This document shows, in pieces, positions 10,811 through 20,599 of a stretch of DNA of 64,000 nucleotides. The stretch's first letter is position 1, and each line of letters begins with the position of its first letter. The notes beneath the pieces were generated by a model that was not told the DNA's origin, did not search any database, and saw only the letters and a program-made list of their open reading frames with translations. The stretch comes from Triatoma infestans (lineage: Eukaryota > Arthropoda > Insecta > Hemiptera > Reduviidae). Made by a program: the position numbers and the translations under genes. The DNA is taken from contig JAAEAF010001499.1 of NCBI GenBank assembly GCA_011037195.1, positions 23,465-87,464 on the forward strand. The letters run 5' to 3'.

Positions 10811-11800
10811 GTACTGAAAATAAATAATTAAATAAAATAAAAAAATAATTATTTGTAAAAAAAAAAATTAAAAAAAAAAAAGTAAAATTTTTGACTAAGT
10901 AAATATGAATACAAATAAATTTATTTTCTGTATCAAAATGTACTTAGATTGATTACAAGAATATTTATTAGCCCACCTATAATTATAAAGAAGTAATTTA
11001 AATAGTTTTACATAATAATTAGAAAACTAAAATAACGAAGACAAAGTGGGACACAAAGAGTTGGCGGCTGCGGCGGCGCTATAATAGGACATTTTCATAT
11101 GGATGGTATGTCCATCAACCTAGATTCATGATCAATAATGTCCTTTCACAGGTCTATAATTAAAATATCGATAATGCGGTAATTATTGAGAGTCACGCTT
11201 CGATGGTTATCAATAGATAATTACTGAAAAGTGTCTACTCCCTTTTGTAATATATAATTGTATGTAAGATAGCACTTGTAATTGCAGGTGCGGGTGTCGC
11301 CTGGCTGTGTTTCATGTATTTTTATATTTATAAATTTAATTCCACTTTTACATACATGATATTATTTGTCGTTTATTATTATAATACTTTCTAATTTAAT
11401 TTTTGGTTATGATCCATTGTATTTTTTATTTAACATAATTATTAAAAAAAAAACTTGTAAAATAAAAAGGGGCAATCATGGAATATAATGCAAAATTTCC
11501 CGAATCTTGTAGTCCAAAAAACAGATTACCATTCATTCTTTACAGATTATTCATTCTTTTGACATCCCACAAATCCTATTAGCCAAATGTCCCTCTCTGC
11601 CACCATTATTGAAGCAAAAATTTGGAGTCTTCGATTTTTATTTTTTTTTTTGCCTGATAATTACAGCTTAATACCTCACTTCTATCCAGATCATCTTTTT
11701 GATCGTTAACTTTTTTATAATTTTTTTTTTTTGAGGTCGCCTGAGTCTAAAAAAAGTTTTTAGCGATGTTCTATCTGTTATTTGTGTGAGAACAAAACAT
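10811..11800. other. AT-rich non-coding stretch
   Basis: No gene recognised. There are long A runs near 10850-10885 and T runs near 11635 and 11720. A GC-rich patch at 11055-11080 and surrounding sequence could not be assigned. Confidence 0.4.
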
Positions 11801-11804
11801 ATTT

Positions 11805-13390
11805 TTTATTTTTTTTAAACATTTTTATTGATTTTTACAACTGCATAATGTTACATGCAATAAGTAAAAGAGCTAAGATCTGAATAATGTATATATGGGC
11901 TGTAGGTCGCAGGCCTGCATGACCACCTGATCTACATGAACGACGGCCATCCGGCGATGGCAGTCGTAATAACCCATGAAGGTTGGAGTCTCACAACTGT
12001 CCTACGTGACAGCCGATTATGTAAGCAGATTATTGCGAGGCCATCGACGCATCAGTAGTCGTGATGGGTTACGAGGGAGGGTTGTGGTTGAGAGCGCTTG
12101 GATTAGTGGATTTAAATGAGAGGATAGTTGGGAATGGAACTTTAGATAACGGGACTTGGCTATTGCAGAAACGAAGGGAATTATAAGGTGGTTGAGGATG
12201 GTGTGATTGGAAACGTAGAAGGGAGCATTGACTATGGCGCGTAGGATTTTGGAATGAAGGGATTGAATGCGATAAAGGTTTGAATGTCTGACTGCCCTGT
12301 TATGTAGTCAGATTCCGTAAGTCCAAAAAGGGGCTAATAGAGTGATATAGTTATCGCTTGTTATGTAATGTAAGTTTCGAACGTTTGCCTAGAAGTTTTT
12401 TTAGTATTTTGTATCTGTTATTCAGTTCAGTTCTTTTTAGTAGAGTATGGGGATTCTAGGTTAGTCGAGATTGATACCAAGGTAATGAACTTTTGTGACG
12501 ATAGGTAAGAAAATATGGTTGAAATTTATAGGAGGAAGGGTTTTTCGATTTAATGTGAAAACTGTGTATTTAGATTTGATCTGATTCACCTTCATTCTCC
12601 ACTTTCGGAGCCAGGGTTCGAGGATGTTGAGATGGGATTGAAAATGGCGAGTTGACATGACGGGATCATTATTAGCGGATAGGATGGCCGTATCGTCGGC
12701 GAAGGTGAAATTGATAATATTAGAATGTAGTGGGATGTCTGCAGTGTGTGCAAGCAAGTGTGCTTGCTTGTGAAACGCCAGCATGAATAGGAAATATGGG
12801 AGAAAATAAGGTTCCTTGGACTACTATGAAATGGCGATCGGCGATATATGATTTGAGGATGAGATTACAAGTGAAAGGAGTGAATTACAAGAGAAAGGTT
12901 CTCCCGGATGCCATACCCGATCAAACGCTTGAGAGATATCCAGAAAAGCTCCCGGGCAGTATTACTTCCGCTGAGGGAGGTGGTCATGGTGTCTACAACT
13001 CTGTGTGCCTCTGATGAATGCTAGATTGAGGAATAATATTGAGTGGAGCTCAATCCCGTTGTAGACGGGATAGAAAATGTTTTTCAAAAAATTTTCCCAG
13101 AAATGGTAGTAAACTAATGGGTTGAAAAGAGGAAGGGGAATGAACGGGTTTGTTTGGTTTGGAAATCATGCCGATTGACGAAATGTTCCAAACTATAGGG
13201 AAGTGAGTTCTTCTAAGGATGGCATTGTAAAGGGATGTTAGAAAAACGTTAGCCTTAGGTGGAAGCTGTAGTAGGACACGGGTGTTGTTAGGAGGAACAT
13301 TGCGGATTATTTTCTGAAATTCTTTTGGTGTGAATGCTTTAAGCGTGAAAGAAATTTGATAATCCGTATCGTATTTTTTTTTTTTTACAG
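11805..13390 (-). pseudogene. Jockey-like retrotransposon, reverse transcriptase to 3' end
   Basis: Minus-strand fragments follow the order of a Jockey ORF2: an early fingers segment with SSFQPISLLPFLGKFFEK near 13100, a degraded palm start (DISQAFDRVW) near 12940, a degraded G-V-P-Q-G-S block near 12770, the catalytic FADDTAILS near 12690, then WLRKWRMKVN, VHYLGINLD, LLKRTELNNRYKILKK, SKLTLHNKR, and a C-terminal RLLMRRWPRNNLL before a TAA stop at 12017-12019. Endonuclease and ORF1 are absent (5' truncated). At least five frame breaks make it dead. The T-rich 3' flank at about 11805 (TTTTATTG...TTTACAACTGCA) is also found at 40745, so the 3' untranslated region is shared. Confidence 0.85.
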
Positions 13391-13399
13391 AGGACATCA

Positions 13400-14335
13400 A
13401 AGCATATATTTTCTGTGAAAAATTCTGTTTATAAAATTTGACACGATTACAATAAGTAGTTTCTTTTACAGCACAATGAAAAAATGAAACAAAAAAAAAT
13501 TCATTTCACTCAAAAAAGTTACGTCTATTATCTAAAAATGTTTTAAGAAGTGAAATGTATTTTACCAACTTAAAAATAATTTTGGGAAATCAATTTATTA
13601 AAAGAATTGAAAAATTTGTTGTAAAATTAAGGATAATTAGCATATAATATTTTATTTATTTAAGTAAATAAAATTATGCTGATGTTAAAAATTACTGGAA
13701 CAATATGTGCTAATCATTAAATATGTTTTAGTACACTAAGGAAGGAATCGATTTTACATTACATATATTATGAATATTACAAGAAACCATTAAGCTATTG
13801 TTTACGTTAATTTGTTGTAATAAGAACATTAAATATTGTTAAAACAAAAAAAAAATTATTAAAATACAATACTGGGAATATTTTTCATGAGTGTTAGTCA
13901 TATTCTATTTAAAAAAAAAATTATTATTACAAAATAGTTCTGATGAAATTAAATGTATTGTTACGTGTATTGTTAAATGTATCAATAGAAATCATTAATA
14001 ATTTTCTTGATTTCATCACTAACGGAAGTACCACATATAAAACATAATAAAATTTCAATAATTGTCTGGTTATGTAACAACAGTCAAATGAAATTAATTA
14101 ATAAATTCTATTTATAATATACAAACTAAAAAAACATTAAAAAAAAACAAAATCCGCTATTATATTGCCGCAAAAATGGTGATTATTATTCTCTTCAGAG
14201 AATTTAGTTTACTGAATGTTGCATTTATTTATTTATCCTTTTAATTTCTTTACATCTTGATAAACCAAAATTCATAATTACAACCTTGTTGGCTGTATTT
14301 ATGCTCAAGTACGTAATTGTAAAAACAACCCCTGA
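13400..14335. other. AT-rich non-coding stretch
   Basis: No gene recognised. Strongly AT-rich with several A and T homopolymers and no long repeat detected. Confidence 0.45.
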
Positions 14336-14372
14336 ATTGGGGATTAGCTCAGTGGTTAGCGGAGGTCCCGGG
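14336..14372 (+). repeat. tRNA 5'-half-like fragment
   Basis: GGGGATTAGCTCAGTGGTTA resembles the acceptor and D-arm (A-box) half of a tRNA. There is no anticodon arm or GGTTCGA-type B-box after it, so it is not a functional tRNA; it may be a truncated tRNA-derived SINE. Confidence 0.4.
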
Positions 14373-14746
14373 GAACTGAAGATTTACTAGAAAAATTTCT
14401 AGAAACACTCAACATTTCTGAGAGTATAGTTTGAATTTTTTTTTTTTTTTTATTTATTTGCATGCTTCATAAAAATATTACATGTAATAAACTGAACGTA
14501 ATAAATCCAGTAAAATAGAAAATAAACATTGAATTAATTCATTACAATGCAGCGGTTAATCAATATTAAATTTAATTATTTATTAAAACCTATTTAAAAA
14601 TTTTTACTTATACATAAATTCGGTGGCCAACTTTTACCGGTAAGGAAGCAATTTTTGATCCATCCCATTTTAGCATGGACATTCACAGCTGAAGGGTTGG
14701 ATGTGATCATTGAATACAATTTTACTTTTATTTTTGGAAAAAAAAA

Positions 14747-15582
14747 TCTGGTGTGAAACACTCACACAACTTTCTCTTACTCCAGTTCTCAAAATTATAA
14801 TTGTCAAATTTTATAGTTTGTGCACCAAATTTAATGAAATTTGTCAAAAAACTGAAAAAACCGTTTAGTAAAAGCACACTTCCAGTTTACTAATTTTCTT
14901 GAAACTTCAAATTTTGGCCATCCATTTATTTCTAATTATTATTGTTTGGATGATAGAATTGTATAATCAACTATGATACCACTTTAGAGGAAGCTGCAAC
15001 CCCACCCCTCCCCTAAAACTGCCCTTACATGAATTTTTCCAGAGAAATGTCTTAAATAAAAGATGTAGATCATTGCATCTTTATTTTGTATAGGAAGTTT
15101 CAAGAAAATCGTTGGAGCCATTTTTGAAAAAATCGCGAAAAAATGAAAGAATCATTAGTAAAGTGTTAAAACAAACGCACTTCCGGTTATGTGATTTTTT
15201 TCAAACTCGGAATTTCAACAACATATTTAATTCTAATTAACATTATTTAGATGACAGAATTGTCTAATAAACTCAAATAGCACTTTAGATGGAAACCTAA
15301 CCCCACCCTTCCCCCAAAAGTGCCCTTCAATGCATTTTCACGGAGAAATGTTTCAAATAAAAGTTGTAGCTCTTTGTATGTATAGTTGATATAAACAGTT
15401 TAAAGATAATCGTCGGAGCCATTTTTGAGAAAGTCGCAAAAACGTAAAAAAAAAACTTGTAAAGTGGTGCTTCCGGTTGAGGAATATTGACACATAAAGC
15501 ATCGTCAGATCCCATGGTGATACCTAAAACGTATATCAAGTTTGAACTTTCTGCGATTTTTTCGTTTTTGAGCTGTGCTGTT

Positions 15583-15631
<49 letters not shown>

Positions 15632-15652
15632 GCACACACACGCACACTTATT
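14747..15652 (-). repeat. ~1-kb repeat family, copy A
   Basis: Starts (in window order) with TCTGGTGTGAAACACTCACA and ACTTTCTCTTACTCC, then carries the internal units with CTCAAAAATGGCTCC-type words (reverse complement), and ends in a (CA)n block after the GAACAGCAT word. The far end with the other subterminal repeat is missing, so this copy is truncated at the microsatellite. No protein is encoded. Confidence 0.8.
15583..15650. repeat. (CATA)n/(CA)n microsatellite
   Basis: A CATA tract followed by a CA tract with a few CG interruptions. It is the variable microsatellite block of copy A and produces spurious His/Thr-rich open frames. Confidence 0.9.
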
Positions 15653-15757
15653 TTTTGAGATTTTTAATTTGTAAAAATACAGTCATTTCATTTCAATCTT
15701 AACGTTGTCAACATTCACTCCTCTCCTAGACTAAAGGTACGGATAAGGTACATCTTC

Positions 15758-16831
15758 TTTTTACTTTCTCTTACTCCTAGTAAGAGGAAGTATTGTAATC
15801 GTGTCAAATTTTCGAAATCGAGTTTTCACCGGAAATATCCGTTTTGAGGTCCCCTGAGTCCAAAAAAGTGGTTTTTAGCAAAAAGGTCGTGTGTGTGTGT
15901 GTGTGGGTGTGTGTGTGTGTGTGTGTGTGGTGTGTGTGTGTGGTATGTGTGTATGATGTATGTATGTATGTATGTATGATTATGTATGTATTGTGAACAG
16001 CATAGCTCAAAAACGAAAAATCGTAGAAAGTTGAAATTTGATATTCCGTTTAGAGGTCACCATGGGATCTGACTGTACGTTATCTGTAAAAATTCCTCAA
16101 CCGGAAGTACCACTTTACTAGTTTGATTTTTTACTTTTTTGCGATTTTCTCAAAAATGGCTCCGACGATTTTCTTTAAACTCGAAACATCAACCACACAT
16201 ACAAAGAGCTACAACTTTTATTTGAAACATTTCTCCGGGAAAATGCTCTGAAGGGCACTTTTGGGGAGGGGTGGGGTTTGGTTTTCATCTAAAGTGCTAT
16301 TTCAGTTTATTTCACAATTCTGTCATCTAAATAATGTTAATTAGAATTAAATATGTTGTTGAAATTCCGAGTTTGAATAAAATCGGATAACCGGAAGTGT
16401 GTTTACTTTACCACTTTACTAAATGATTTATTCACTTTTTCGCAATTTTCTCAAAAATGGCTCCGACGATTTTTTTGGAACTCCCTATATAAACTAAACA
16501 TGCAAAGATCTACAACTTTTATCTAAAACATTTATCTGGAAAAATTCTTTTAAGGGCATTTTTAGGGGAGGGGTGGAGTTAGATTTTCATCAATGTGCTA
16601 TCCTAGTTGATTATACAATTCTATCATCCAACCATAATTAGTTAGAAATAAAATAGACGGCTGAAATTTCGAGTTTCAAGAAAATTAGTAAACCGGAAGT
16701 GCGCTTTTACTGAACAGTTTTTTCAGTTTTCGACGAATTTCATTGAATTTGGTATACAAACTATAAAATTTGTCAATTATCATTTAGAGAACTGGAGTAA
16801 GAGAAAGTTGTGTGAGTGTTTCACACCAGAT
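15758..16831 (+). repeat. ~1-kb repeat family, copy B (most complete)
   Basis: Head: TTACTTTCTCTTACTCC then TAGTAAGAGG, forming a CTCTTACT-CCT-AGTAAGAG hairpin. Next comes a stretch with ACCGGAAATATCC, a (GT)n/(ATGT)n block (about 15888-15980), and TGAACAGCATAGCTCAAAAA. Then internal tandem units begin at each CCGGAAGT: 16101-16390 (290 bp), 16391-16692 (302 bp) and a partial unit from 16693. Each full unit contains TTTTCTCAAAAATGGCTCC, TACAACTTTTAT, and a G-rich GGGGAGGGGTGG tract. The tail has GGAGTAAGAGAAAGT (inverse of the head word), a GTGTGA-GTGTT-TCACAC hairpin and CAGATTTTTTT. Confidence 0.85.
15888..15982. repeat. (GT)n/(ATGT)n microsatellite
   Basis: The variable microsatellite of copy B. 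It mirrors the (CA)n of copy A and generates a spurious His/Thr open frame on the minus strand. Confidence 0.9.
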
Positions 16832-17040
16832 TTTTTTTTATTTTCTCTTATTGTTAATATCATTTCATTTAATTAACTGTCACTTGTGTGTTATAATTTT
16901 TTGTTTTTAATATCTTGTGCTTAATCTGTTCTGTTAATATTTCTTTAATTTAAACTTTTCTTTTATTATAAATCTATACACTTTTTCTGCATATCACTAT
17001 ACTGTTTCTATAATGTAACTTTTCGCCAATAAATTTTGCA

Positions 17041-17086
17041 GAGCTTCTGAAGAATGGTACCAATGGTAAACCCGAAACGTAGAGCC
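17041..17086 (+). ncRNA. Hammerhead-like motif, class 4
   Basis: Possible stem I GCTT/GAGC flanks a CTGAAGA core, a short GGT...ACC stem II, then CGAAAC, a self-complementary ACGT and cleavage triplet GTA. Stem II is weak and the spacing before it has an extra A. It lies just upstream of repeat copy C. Tentative. Confidence 0.3.
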
Positions 17087-17097
17087 CCAAAGAATTC

Positions 17098-18031
17098 TTT
17101 TTACTTTCTCTTACTCCTAATAGAGGAACTATTGTAATCATGTCAAATTTTCGATATCGAGTTTTCACCGGAAATATTCGTTTTGAGGCCCACTGAGTCC
17201 AAAAAGTTGTTTATAGCAAATGATCTGTGTGTGTGTGTGTATGTGAACAGCATAGGTAAAAAACGAAAATCCCTAGAAAGTTTAAACTTGATATTACGTT
17301 TAGGTATCACCACAGGATCTGACGGTGCGTTATCAGTCAAAATTCCTCAACCCGGAAGTACCATTTTACTCGTTGATTTTTTTACGTTTTCGCGATTTTC
17401 TCAAAAATGGCTCCGACGATTTCCTTTACACTTGATATATGAACTAAACATACAAAGAGCTACAACTTTTATTTGAAACATTTCTCCGAGAAAATTCATT
17501 TAAGGGCAGAGGGGTTAGGTTTTCATCTTAACTGCTATTTGAGTTTATTAGGCAATCCTGTCGTCTAAATAATATTAATTAGAATTAAATATGTTGTTGA
17601 AATTCCGAGTTTGAAAAAATCGGATAACCGGAAGTGCGTTTGTTTCCACAGTTTACTGAATGATTTTTTTCACTTTTTTGCAATTTTCTTGAAACTTCGT
17701 ATATAAACTAAACATGCAAAGATCTACTTCTTTTATTTTTAATATTTCTCTGGGAAAATTCATTTAAGGGTACTTTTAGGGGAGGGGGATACCGCTTCCT
17801 CTAAATTGGTATCAAATTATACAATTCTATCATCCAAACAAAATTTATTACAAATAAATAGATGGCCAAAATTCCAAGTTTTAAGAAAGTTAGTAAACCG
17901 AAAGTTTTACTGAACATTTTTTTAAGTTTTCGACGAATTTCGTTATATTTGGTACACAAACTATAAAATTTGTCAATTATAATTTAGAGAACAGGAGTAT
18001 GAGAAAGTTGTGTGAGTGTTTCACACAAGAT
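17098..18031 (+). repeat. ~1-kb repeat family, copy C
   Basis: Same order of blocks as copy B: head TTACTTTCTCTTACTCC, (GT)n at about 17225-17242, internal units beginning CCGGAAGT at about 17353 and 17628, and a diverged tail GTATGAGAAAGTTGTGTGAG with TTTCACACAAGATTTTTTT. The microsatellite is much shorter than in copies A and B. Confidence 0.8.
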
Positions 18032-18094
18032 TTTTTTCTTTAAAAATTCCTGTGCCCATTGTTGTATAAACATCTTATTATAATTTTAAGAACA

Positions 18095-18240
18095 CCTTAA
18101 CCTGGTGGTGAAGGCCCTCAAACTCCTTAAGGAGGGAGGGTTTGTATACTAGGAACTATCGGGGGTGGCACAATAAGCCTCTGTTGGCTGCAGTGCCGGG
18201 ATATGGCCCACCCGAGTCTGTGGATAACGATAACGATAAT
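18095..18240 (+). mobile_element. Non-LTR-like 3' tail with GATAAC repeats
   Basis: A GC-richer segment, including AAGGCCCTCAAACTCCTTAA, CACAATAAGCCTCTG and GGGATATGGCCCACC, ends in a short (GATAAC)n tract. A compact GC-rich untranslated end with a short tandem tail is typical of non-LTR retrotransposon 3' ends. No coding part precedes it. Confidence 0.4.
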
Positions 18241-19205
18241 TTTAAGACCTGACGGTTTAAAAACCCATTTAATTTTATTTGTTTTAGTATTTTAAGTATG
18301 AATCTTACTTCTTGTAACCAGAAATTGGTATTTACATTACTCTAAATAATAAAAGCAAAAATGAAAGTCTATAATAAAGAACGCTGTGCCCATTTCATTG
18401 AATGAAAGATATTTTATTAAATAAAATTAAATTCCATTTAATTATTAAAATAACATAGTTTACCTCAATTATCAGACATGTTAAATTTTAATAGTGAAGA
18501 AAATACTATAGATTAAAGAATATAATGGAAATAATTATTGGTACTAATCGATAATTTGTAGAGAAGAATTATTCGATATAAAATGATGGTAATCACCTCA
18601 TTTGGCTAGCTTTAATCAAAAATTAAATATAACCAAACTAATGGGTATATGGCGTGTTGATTCTATTATAATTAAAAAAAAAAAGAAAAAAAGACCCTGT
18701 GCTAACGAGAGAATAGTGATTGTTAAAGTCGTTTACTTTTCTTATGATGTTGGCTCACTAATTTACAAAGCAGTAAAATTAGGAAAAAACAGAAATGTCA
18801 ACTATTATTTACTAATGAATTTTGTTCTAGTTCATGTAATTTGAAGGAAATTAATTAAAGGAGAAACAAAAATACAAAGTAATAATAAACAACAACAAAA
18901 AAAATATATTTCAGTATAGCTGAGAAAATTGTATTTGTTAAATTGAAGGTTTCACTTAATCAGTAATAAGTTAGTCAATTAATAATTAAATAGCTTAATA
19001 AGAAGACAAGAAAATAAACGAAAAGAGAGAATAGTTACGGGGTTAAAGTTATTTATTGTATATTTGTTGAGAAACAGTTTTTTGTTTAATATAGTACTAT
19101 TGATTTCTCTTTTTTTGTATTACTAGACTAATTTGGACTTTTAGTATATGGTTATTGTGGAATAATTATTAACTCTTAACAACACGGCCTTCATCTTTCT
19201 TTAGT
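18241..19205. other. AT-rich non-coding stretch
   Basis: No gene recognised. The open frame at 18602-18844 is lysine-rich low-complexity sequence without a motif. Confidence 0.45.
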
Positions 19206-19208
19206 TTA

Positions 19209-19497
19209 TTGCTTACATTACTGTTGTATTATTGTTTTTATTATTGTTGTATTTGTTTATATTATTGTTGTATTATTGTTTATATTATTGTTGTATTATT
19301 TGTTTATATTATTGTTGTATTATTGTTTATGTTATTGTTGCATTATTGTTTATATTATTGTTGTATTATTTCTTTATATTATTGTTGTATAATTGTTTAT
19401 GTTATTGTTGTATTATTGTTTATATTATTGTTGTATTATTTGTTTATGTTATTGTTGCATTATTGTTTATATTATTGTTATATTATTATTTATATAA
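19209..19497. repeat. 23-bp minisatellite (about 12 units)
   Basis: Unit approximately TTTATATTATTGTTGTATTATTG, with single-base variants and occasional 1-bp insertions. It is open in two frames and gives artificial Tyr/Cys/Ile/Val-rich peptides. Confidence 0.9.
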
Positions 19498-19600
19498 TTT
19501 ATTCTGTACATAATTTTATTATTAATTTAGTTTTATACCTAAACTGGACCTTATTCATTTTTGTCATTTTCTCAAACATTTATCACAGTCATTATTTTAT

Positions 19601-19776
19601 CCGTCGTAGCATGCATATTAGATTTATTCCTGACCGGTTTTGGATATTCATCCATCGTCAGAGCAAATTCACCAAGTTTGTGCAAATCCACTACACAAAA
19701 CTTGGTGAATTTGCTCTGACGATGGATGAATATCCGAAACCGGTCAGGAATAAATCTAATATGCATGCTACGACGG
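19601..19776. repeat. 79-bp-arm palindrome with hammerhead-like motif in each arm
   Basis: Arms 19601-19679 and 19698-19776 are reverse complements with a single mismatch, separated by an 18-nt spacer. The right arm contains an intact class 2 hammerhead-like motif on the plus strand. The left arm holds the same motif on the minus strand, with the one mismatch changing its conserved GAAA to AAAA. Confidence 0.95.
19710..19751 (+). ncRNA. Hammerhead-ribozyme-like motif, class 2
   Basis: CTGACGA core, one extra T, stem II GGAT-GAAT-ATCC, GAAAC, self-complementary ACCGGT, cleavage triplet GTC. Stem I (TTGCT with AGGAA) pairs at 4 of 5 positions. Stem II bases differ from class 1 but still pair. 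Confidence 0.5.
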
Positions 19777-20415
19777 ATAATAATGGATGTTATCCAGCAT
19801 TGAGACCCAGCCACATTTTCAATTTATCACAGTGTTAACTATATAAAAAATGAATGAAATCAATAAAATCGAAACGTCAACCAAGTAAAATATATAACTA
19901 ATAATACGTAAAAAACATGGCGTCTATATTATATAAGGGGTAATAATTGTCCACAAAGACCAAATACTAATAGATCTGTTGAATACAAAGTAAATTAAAT
20001 GGGAATTTTTGAATAAAAAATAATCATTTATTATTATATTGCCGAACAATATATACCTGTATGTATACAAACCTACTTACATGTCCTTGCCCTTTCAATT
20101 GTTTTTACTCATTAAAAAAACAAGTATTTAAAAAATTAATGAAACCACCGATAATCTGAAAGAGAACATAATACATGACAATAAGTTGCCGTATAGACTT
20201 GCAACAATGTTTTTAGTATAAGAACATCCCAACTAATTATGTAACATTTTTTATACTTAATTTGTTTTTGTTTTTTATAAATCTACTTATTATATCTTAC
20301 TTTTTTACATAGATTTTGGCGTGTTATGGCATCTAATTGCTGGAAGATGCTTCAATTTGGAGTCATCGCCAGTGTGGCGTACGCTATAGAAGCAAAAATT
20401 TAGGGCAAGCCTATA
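19777..20415. other. AT-rich non-coding stretch
   Basis: No gene or known repeat recognised. Confidence 0.4.
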
Positions 20416-20419
20416 AGGT

Positions 20420-20592
20420 GTTGTTGTGGTGTTGGTTCCGAAGAGCTGGAAAGCATCAGAGACATTTTCCGGGGTAGCCTGCTTCATTTTGTGGTCATCG
20501 ACCGGTTTCGGGCGTTCGCCCATCTTCAGGATGCGTTTTACAGACAGTGTGACAACACAGACTTGCAGAGAGCAAATTTAGTTTTACACACT
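20420..20592 (-). mobile_element. Penelope-like short repeat, copy 2
   Basis: Same layout as copy 1 at 6545-6716, with 5' side TTTACACACTG-like and 3' end ACCAACACCACAACAAC on the minus strand. It carries the least mutated class 1 hammerhead-like motif in the window. The short peptide frame here on the minus strand is incidental. Confidence 0.6.
20493..20535 (-). ncRNA. Hammerhead-ribozyme-like motif, class 1 (best copy)
   Basis: Stem I CATC/GATG, core CTGAAGA, extra U, stem II GGGC-GAAC-GCCC fully paired, GAAAC, ACCGGT and GTC triplet all present. Confidence 0.6.
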
Positions 20593-20599
20593 GACTGGT

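Noticed and set aside
14336..14372. A functional tRNA gene
   Set aside because: Only the 5' half resembles a tRNA; no anticodon arm, T arm or B-box follows.
15583..15982. CRISPR-like array
   Set aside because: Regularly spaced words are simple CA/GT/CATA microsatellites without unique spacers, and the window is eukaryotic.
15487..16010. His/Thr-rich open frames on both strands
   Set aside because: Direct translation of the (CA)n/(GT)n blocks inside repeat copies A and B.
19209..19838. 209-residue open frame with repeated Tyr/Cys/Ile blocks
   Set aside because: It is the translation of the 23-bp minisatellite plus the palindrome; the same array is open in a second frame, so it has no coding signal.
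20305..20523. Peptides with a recurrent KPVDDHKMKQAT segment on several copies
   Set aside because: They are translations of the hammerhead-bearing repeat; frames differ between copies and the RNA structure explains the conservation better.
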